Assembly: GCA_032718475.1 (NCBI GenBank)
Contig: JAUCBJ010000802.1
Coordinates: 1-64,000, forward strand
Direction: 5' to 3'
DNA length: 64,000 nt
Origin: Nemertoderma westbladi
Taxonomy: Eukaryota; Xenacoelomorpha; Nemertodermatida; Nemertodermatidae
The notes beneath the pieces are model-generated. The model was not told the origin of the DNA. It ran no database searches and saw nothing but the letters and a program-made list of their open reading frames with translations. Numbering within the stretch: the first letter of the stretch is position 1; every line of letters begins with the position of its first letter. A program made the position numbers and the translations under genes. Below, one piece after another: positions 60,030 through 64,000 of this stretch.

Positions 60030-61245
60030 ACCCTTCTCATCCTGTTGACAAACTCTTTTACAATGTGATTTACCGACAATGAATAATGGACCCCCCTTAA
60101 ACCAACTGTAACCACGCAATGGTATTTGTGTTTCCTCGTGTGTTATGTGGAGTCCAGCGTCACCCTGCAGATGTTTCGACTGACGCAGGGTAGTTTATGT
60201 ATTGTTCACCCTGATTTTGGTCATCGGGACCAACTGCATTGGATTATTGGAAATGGTAAAGATTTGAAGTGGAATTCATTGTATCCATTGTGTTGTATTG
60301 TGTTGTCCGTTGCGTGCGCAGTTCGGGGCGTAGGCAGTGTAACTAGTCCAGCTGTAGATCCCGGATTGCTGCGCAACACCCCCTCTATCGCGTTATTCTG
60401 GTGGGTCCATGGTGCATCCACATGACTTCGTCGATAGAGGTTTTATGTTTCTCAGTCGCGTTATTCTGGTGGGACCGTTGCGTGGATTTTGGGGCATAGG
60501 CGGTGTAACTAGTGCAGCTGTAGATCCCAGAATGTTGCGTAACCCCATCCCACATGACTTCGTCGGCTGAGCTTTATGTTGTTGGGAGTGTTATTCTGGT
60601 GGGTCCCTGGTGCATTCCACGTGACTTCACTTCCAGCGTCTTCATTGTCCGTTACGTGTGCAGTTTGGGGCGTAGGCGGTGTAACTAGCCCAGCTGTAGA
60701 TCCCAGATTGCCGCGTAACACCCCTTCCACAACGAAAATTTCCCAAAGAAGATGGATGAATGTAGTTTGGAAATGATGAAAAGAAACAGACGACCCTACT
60801 ATAAACTGAATGATGATGCGTATGATGATGAAAATGTAATGATGCGCACTCTGGTGCTGCGCTTATAACAAATGATGATAGCCGGGGGGCTATAACCCCA
60901 ATGAAATGTGGAAATAAATGATGAAATGTGATGAAATAATGAAATGTACAATGAATAATAAATGAGAAATGAAAAATGACAAAAAAAAATGTATAAAATG
61001 TAGAAAAGAAAAGAATTGGAAAAAGAGGAGGACATAAAAAGTAAAAAAAAAACTGGTTGGATAATAATGTATAGCTATAGTAACTATAAATACTGAATGT
61101 AGTAGCAATAAGATGGTAGATGCCTATATAGCAATAATAATAAACTGAATTACAAATAACTGAATTATTCTGCAGTCGCTATAGAATCAGACTTTCTGGA
61201 TTTATAATTAACTGCTTTAAATTTGCAACGGACATAATTTAAAAT
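60030..61245 (+). other. Noncoding region after BEL-3 pol, with three tandem repeats
   Basis: 60290-60730 has three diverged copies, about 170 bp apart, of a block with GGCGTAGGC(A/G)GTGTAACTAG, CAGCTGTAGATCCC and TTATTCTGGTGGG. 60780-61200 is AT-rich with ATGATGAAATG-type simple sequence. No gene seen. It could hold a regulatory or terminal region of BEL-3. Confidence 0.55.
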
Positions 61246-63851
61246 ATGGACTGAAATCGCCAAATTCTCGGCGAATTACGTAACACTCTCGATTTACTGG
61301 AATATCCACAGCCTGGATCTCCTAACTTTGATACGAAATGGAACGCCTTGATAACAGAGAACGTGTGAATCGTTAAATTCTCCGGGCGGGAGGAACCGGA
61401 TTCCCGTAATCTACAAGAGCTCCGATTGTCCGATGTTAGTACGAGCCTGAAGAGGACTCGGAACATAAAGGCAACCGGAGGAGAGGAGTTGTCGTTCTGG
61501 GATACGTTCCGGCGAAGCATCTACAAATCCCGATGTTTGATATACGACAACGAGGGAAACGCGACGCCCACCTCGAAAGCGATTACGTTGGCGCGATGCC
61601 AAAGTTTCGTCGACGACAAGAGTACATACCTCGCCCACTGGGGAAACCTAGCGGAATGTACAGCTACGCTACGGGAAGAACGTATATCAGTCATCCAGAA
61701 CCGCGACGACTACCAGGAGAAGTATGGGACAAAGGAATACGGTCGATCATTAGTCGTCGTCCTCGGAACCATAGATGGTTTAGTATTGATATGTCGAATC
61801 TTCCCGACACCCAAACAGGAGGTGCGGACAGCCGGAGCGGTCTGGCTATTACCACCGGAGATCCTACAGATCCTATTCGATTACGATGTTATTAAAATTG
61901 GGTCGGATATAAAGGTGGATATCCAAAACGACTACGCTAACGCTCCCTTCGGAAGAAACCGTCGAGAAGATCTTAACGCCATTAGTCACTTCGTCGACAC
62001 CCAAACCCTGTTAGCCTGGTTGCGATCCACAGAATTCATGCGTGGATTCCGGGAAGTGAGACCGACAAAATCCGGTATCGGCTACCTCGCAGTGCTAAAC
62101 GGCGGTAAAGACTTTAAACCTCAGAAATTCCTGGACTATAACAAGATATATGGCACACACCCGGAATTAGAGATAAAGAATGAGCGAGAGAATCGTTGGA
62201 GGGACGTAGAAAGAAAATGGACGATCCACCAGAAATGGGAGAATCCGGATCAACGGAACTTTATCTACGTCACAATGGAATCATATACGGTTGCCAAGTT
62301 CATCTGCAAGACTCTAGATAAACTCATTAATGCGGTTCTCCGATCCTTCATAGACTATGAGTGGAACGAAGTTATCGACCACGCATTCAAAGCGGTAGAG
62401 AATATCCCACCGGGAGATACAAAAACGCACAACGTTATCGCTTCCTGGGATGATAACGGACCGTTCGACATCCCTACGATTGTTGATCTCCTCAGTGCAG
62501 AGGAACCATTGATATCATCGGACGGGGTGGAATTATGGCTACAGGAAGTGTCCTGCTATCCACCCCAAAATGACAACTCGATCCGGAAGTTGCTTATGGA
62601 TCAGCAGCCAAATGGGTCGCTGCGGCCGAACCTGCAACGGAGGCAGGCATAACCACAGTAGAGGCAGTTGGCTCTGGCAGTCCCGCTAGGGAGTTAGTAA
62701 CCACCTTCGCGCTTAGCGACTTTGGCGACACATGTCAGAGGTTGTCTCCATATCCATTCCTGGGAGGAGAAGACTGGTCTTCAGAGATCCCGAGTACCAA
62801 CACCCAGCGGACCCGCTCAGCTATACAGGTTGCGAAGGGTCCCAGCGTGGCTCCAACCCCTGTAGACCTCCTTGGAATTCCTTCGGTGAACGCCCCGGCA
62901 CCCCTTCATCGACCGGCTGTGGCGACGGTACCCTCCGTCCCACAAGACCCTTTGAGACTCACCCGGTGGCACGCCGAACAAACCGAGAGGATCCACCGCC
63001 AGAAACGGGCGCCCGGGATGCGACCGGCGGGCTATAAGGAAGGTTATCGTAGCAAGAACATACTCCGCAAAAGCCCAGCATTCCGCGGTCTACCGGCTAC
63101 TGCGATTATCCCCAAAAATGACCGATGGCTGGAGTATTACGCCGGCATACCGATTCCGATATTCTTCGGCCGGGAGATGCAACTGGAGGTGTGCGGAAAC
63201 TGCGGTTCGGAACAGTGTCCACTCGGAAGGAGACATCGGGTTACCGATTCGTGTCTCCAGATCCTTGGGATTCTTTACTGTCCCTATTTCGCTATATCGG
63301 GCCGCGACGTATCGGTTTGTCCAACCCTCTACAACCTCTGCACAAAATGCGGTTTCCGTGGACATTCCGCGAGCTCCCTTTGTAACATAAAGTGTCCTAC
63401 TAAGGACGCAACAGCTATGGGAAATATGGTTATGTTTGAAACATATGCCAATAACCACGTAAAGACCAAAGTGCGTAGAAGCGCTTGAAATGTTGCGCAA
63501 GAGATGGCGTGCAGTTACTTCTCGTTCCCAGAACGCCTCCATATGGCAGCGACACTACCTTTCCATTATGTGGATTTACTATTGAGCGCTGGATTATTTG
63601 GTCCCTTCGAGATCCTCAGATGCTTATACTCATACAAAGAAGCATTTGGTGACGGAGAGTGGTTTCTAGAGGCACGCATTACCGAGTTCGAGAGACAGAC
63701 GGACATGATCCCGCTACCATCTAAAGGAAGGGCCGCCAGGAGAAAAGCTGCAGCAATGCTCGCGATGGACGATGATGCTCCCCTGCCTGCACTGGCGATC
63801 GATGAGAGTAGATGGGTGAAGAGAAGGAAAGCGTATCAGAGTAAGAAATAG
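61246..63851 (+). pseudogene. DEDDy exonuclease-like and zinc-knuckle ORF downstream of BEL-3
   Basis: One coding track of about 865 codons: ATG 61246, in-frame TGA at 61252 and 61366, long open stretch to about 62600, one frameshift (frame 1 to 0, between 62500 and 62625), open to TGA 63486, then on to TAA at 63849. The middle resembles DEDDy 3'-5' exonucleases (RNase D/WRN type): VIKIGSDIKVDIQNDY as motif II (about aa 215), VDTQTLLAWL (about 251), and QRNFIYVTMESYTVAKFIC as motif III (about 338), with Glu where Asp is usual. Motif I (DxE) is not clear. The C-terminal part has CGNCGSEQC and a knuckle LCTKCGFRGHSASSLC (about 697). Same strand and base style as BEL-3. Linkage to it is inference. 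Confidence 0.6.
61442..61461 (+). promoter_or_regulatory. Bulged-A hairpin motif, copy 6 (inside exonuclease-like ORF)
   Basis: CGAGCCTGAAGAGGACTCGG, read here as TSLKRTR, a different frame from copies 4 and 5. Full stem, loop TGAAGA. Confidence 0.5.
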
Positions 63852-64000
63852 AAGACCAGGATATTCTATGGACATTTATATCGAACATTTATTTTTATAT
63901 CTACGTAAACCAACTCTAGGAAAAATTAATCAGGACTATGCAATATTAAAATTTGGGTTTTTTATGTGGGAAATGACCTACGCAAACTCGATCTACCGAT
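63852..64000. other. AT-rich right edge
   Basis: Sequence after the last stop codon, cut by the window. No LTR start is recognisable and nothing matches the 50673-51700 region by eye. Confidence 0.4.

Noticed and set aside
52061-63488. TGA as selenocysteine or a reassigned codon in this organism
   Set aside because: Intact neighbouring ORFs, including BEL-1 and BEL-2, use TGG for Trp; no SECIS-like element was evident. Decay or local recoding is likelier.

Overview
The window looks like invertebrate animal nuclear DNA, probably from a marine species: AT-rich, intron-bearing, and dominated by retrotransposons and tandem repeats. I recognise one complete host gene, a minus-strand mitochondrial succinyl-CoA:3-oxoacid CoA transferase (OXCT/SCOT) in five exons between 25730 and 13584. 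The spliced exons give 1560 coding bases (519 residues), close to the length of animal SCOT. Its introns hold a twin-primed LINE, a palindromic repeat, a Cys-rich unknown ORF, a TGTC/TGTT satellite, an inverted-repeat element and other LINE debris. The phylum cannot be settled from sequence alone.

Layout: 1-3455 holds two non-LTR retrotransposon (LINE) fragments. 3541-6590 is a satellite of a 20-bp unit. 6680-13231 is an intact, very young BEL/Pao LTR retrotransposon (BEL-1, minus strand), with 272-bp LTRs differing at one base and a 5-bp target duplication TACGC, lying 352 bp past the OXCT stop codon. 13584-25730 is OXCT. 25970-26265 is a tRNA-derived SINE. 26600-28566 is a LINE with an open reverse transcriptase. 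28567-32085 holds two opposed copies of an RTE-like LINE. 32086-34780 and 46475-50672 are two halves of one 63-bp satellite, split by BEL-2 (34781-46474, minus strand), an 11.7-kb BEL/Pao element with apparently identical 538-bp LTRs and target duplication GATCT. BEL-2 has three ORFs whose frames change at two poly-G runs.

50673 to the right edge is plus-strand, more GC-rich and different in style. It holds a decayed BEL/Pao-like element (BEL-3) with a repeat-rich leader, a small upstream ORF, a coiled-coil gag and a pol from which the RT and integrase core are deleted in frame. A second RTE-like LINE (54955-57890) is inserted in it. Downstream lies a further long broken ORF (61246-63851) with features of a DEDDy 3'-5' exonuclease (RNase D/WRN type) plus a CCHC zinc knuckle. 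A 20-nt motif able to fold into a hairpin with a bulged A recurs six times through this region: three times in the leader, and once each in gag, pol and the exonuclease-like ORF, in different reading frames. This is the best candidate here for something undescribed.

The elements stack in time. The 63-bp satellite predates BEL-2, BEL-3 predates the LINE inside it, and BEL-1 and BEL-2 are the youngest insertions, judged by near-identical LTRs and open reading frames.
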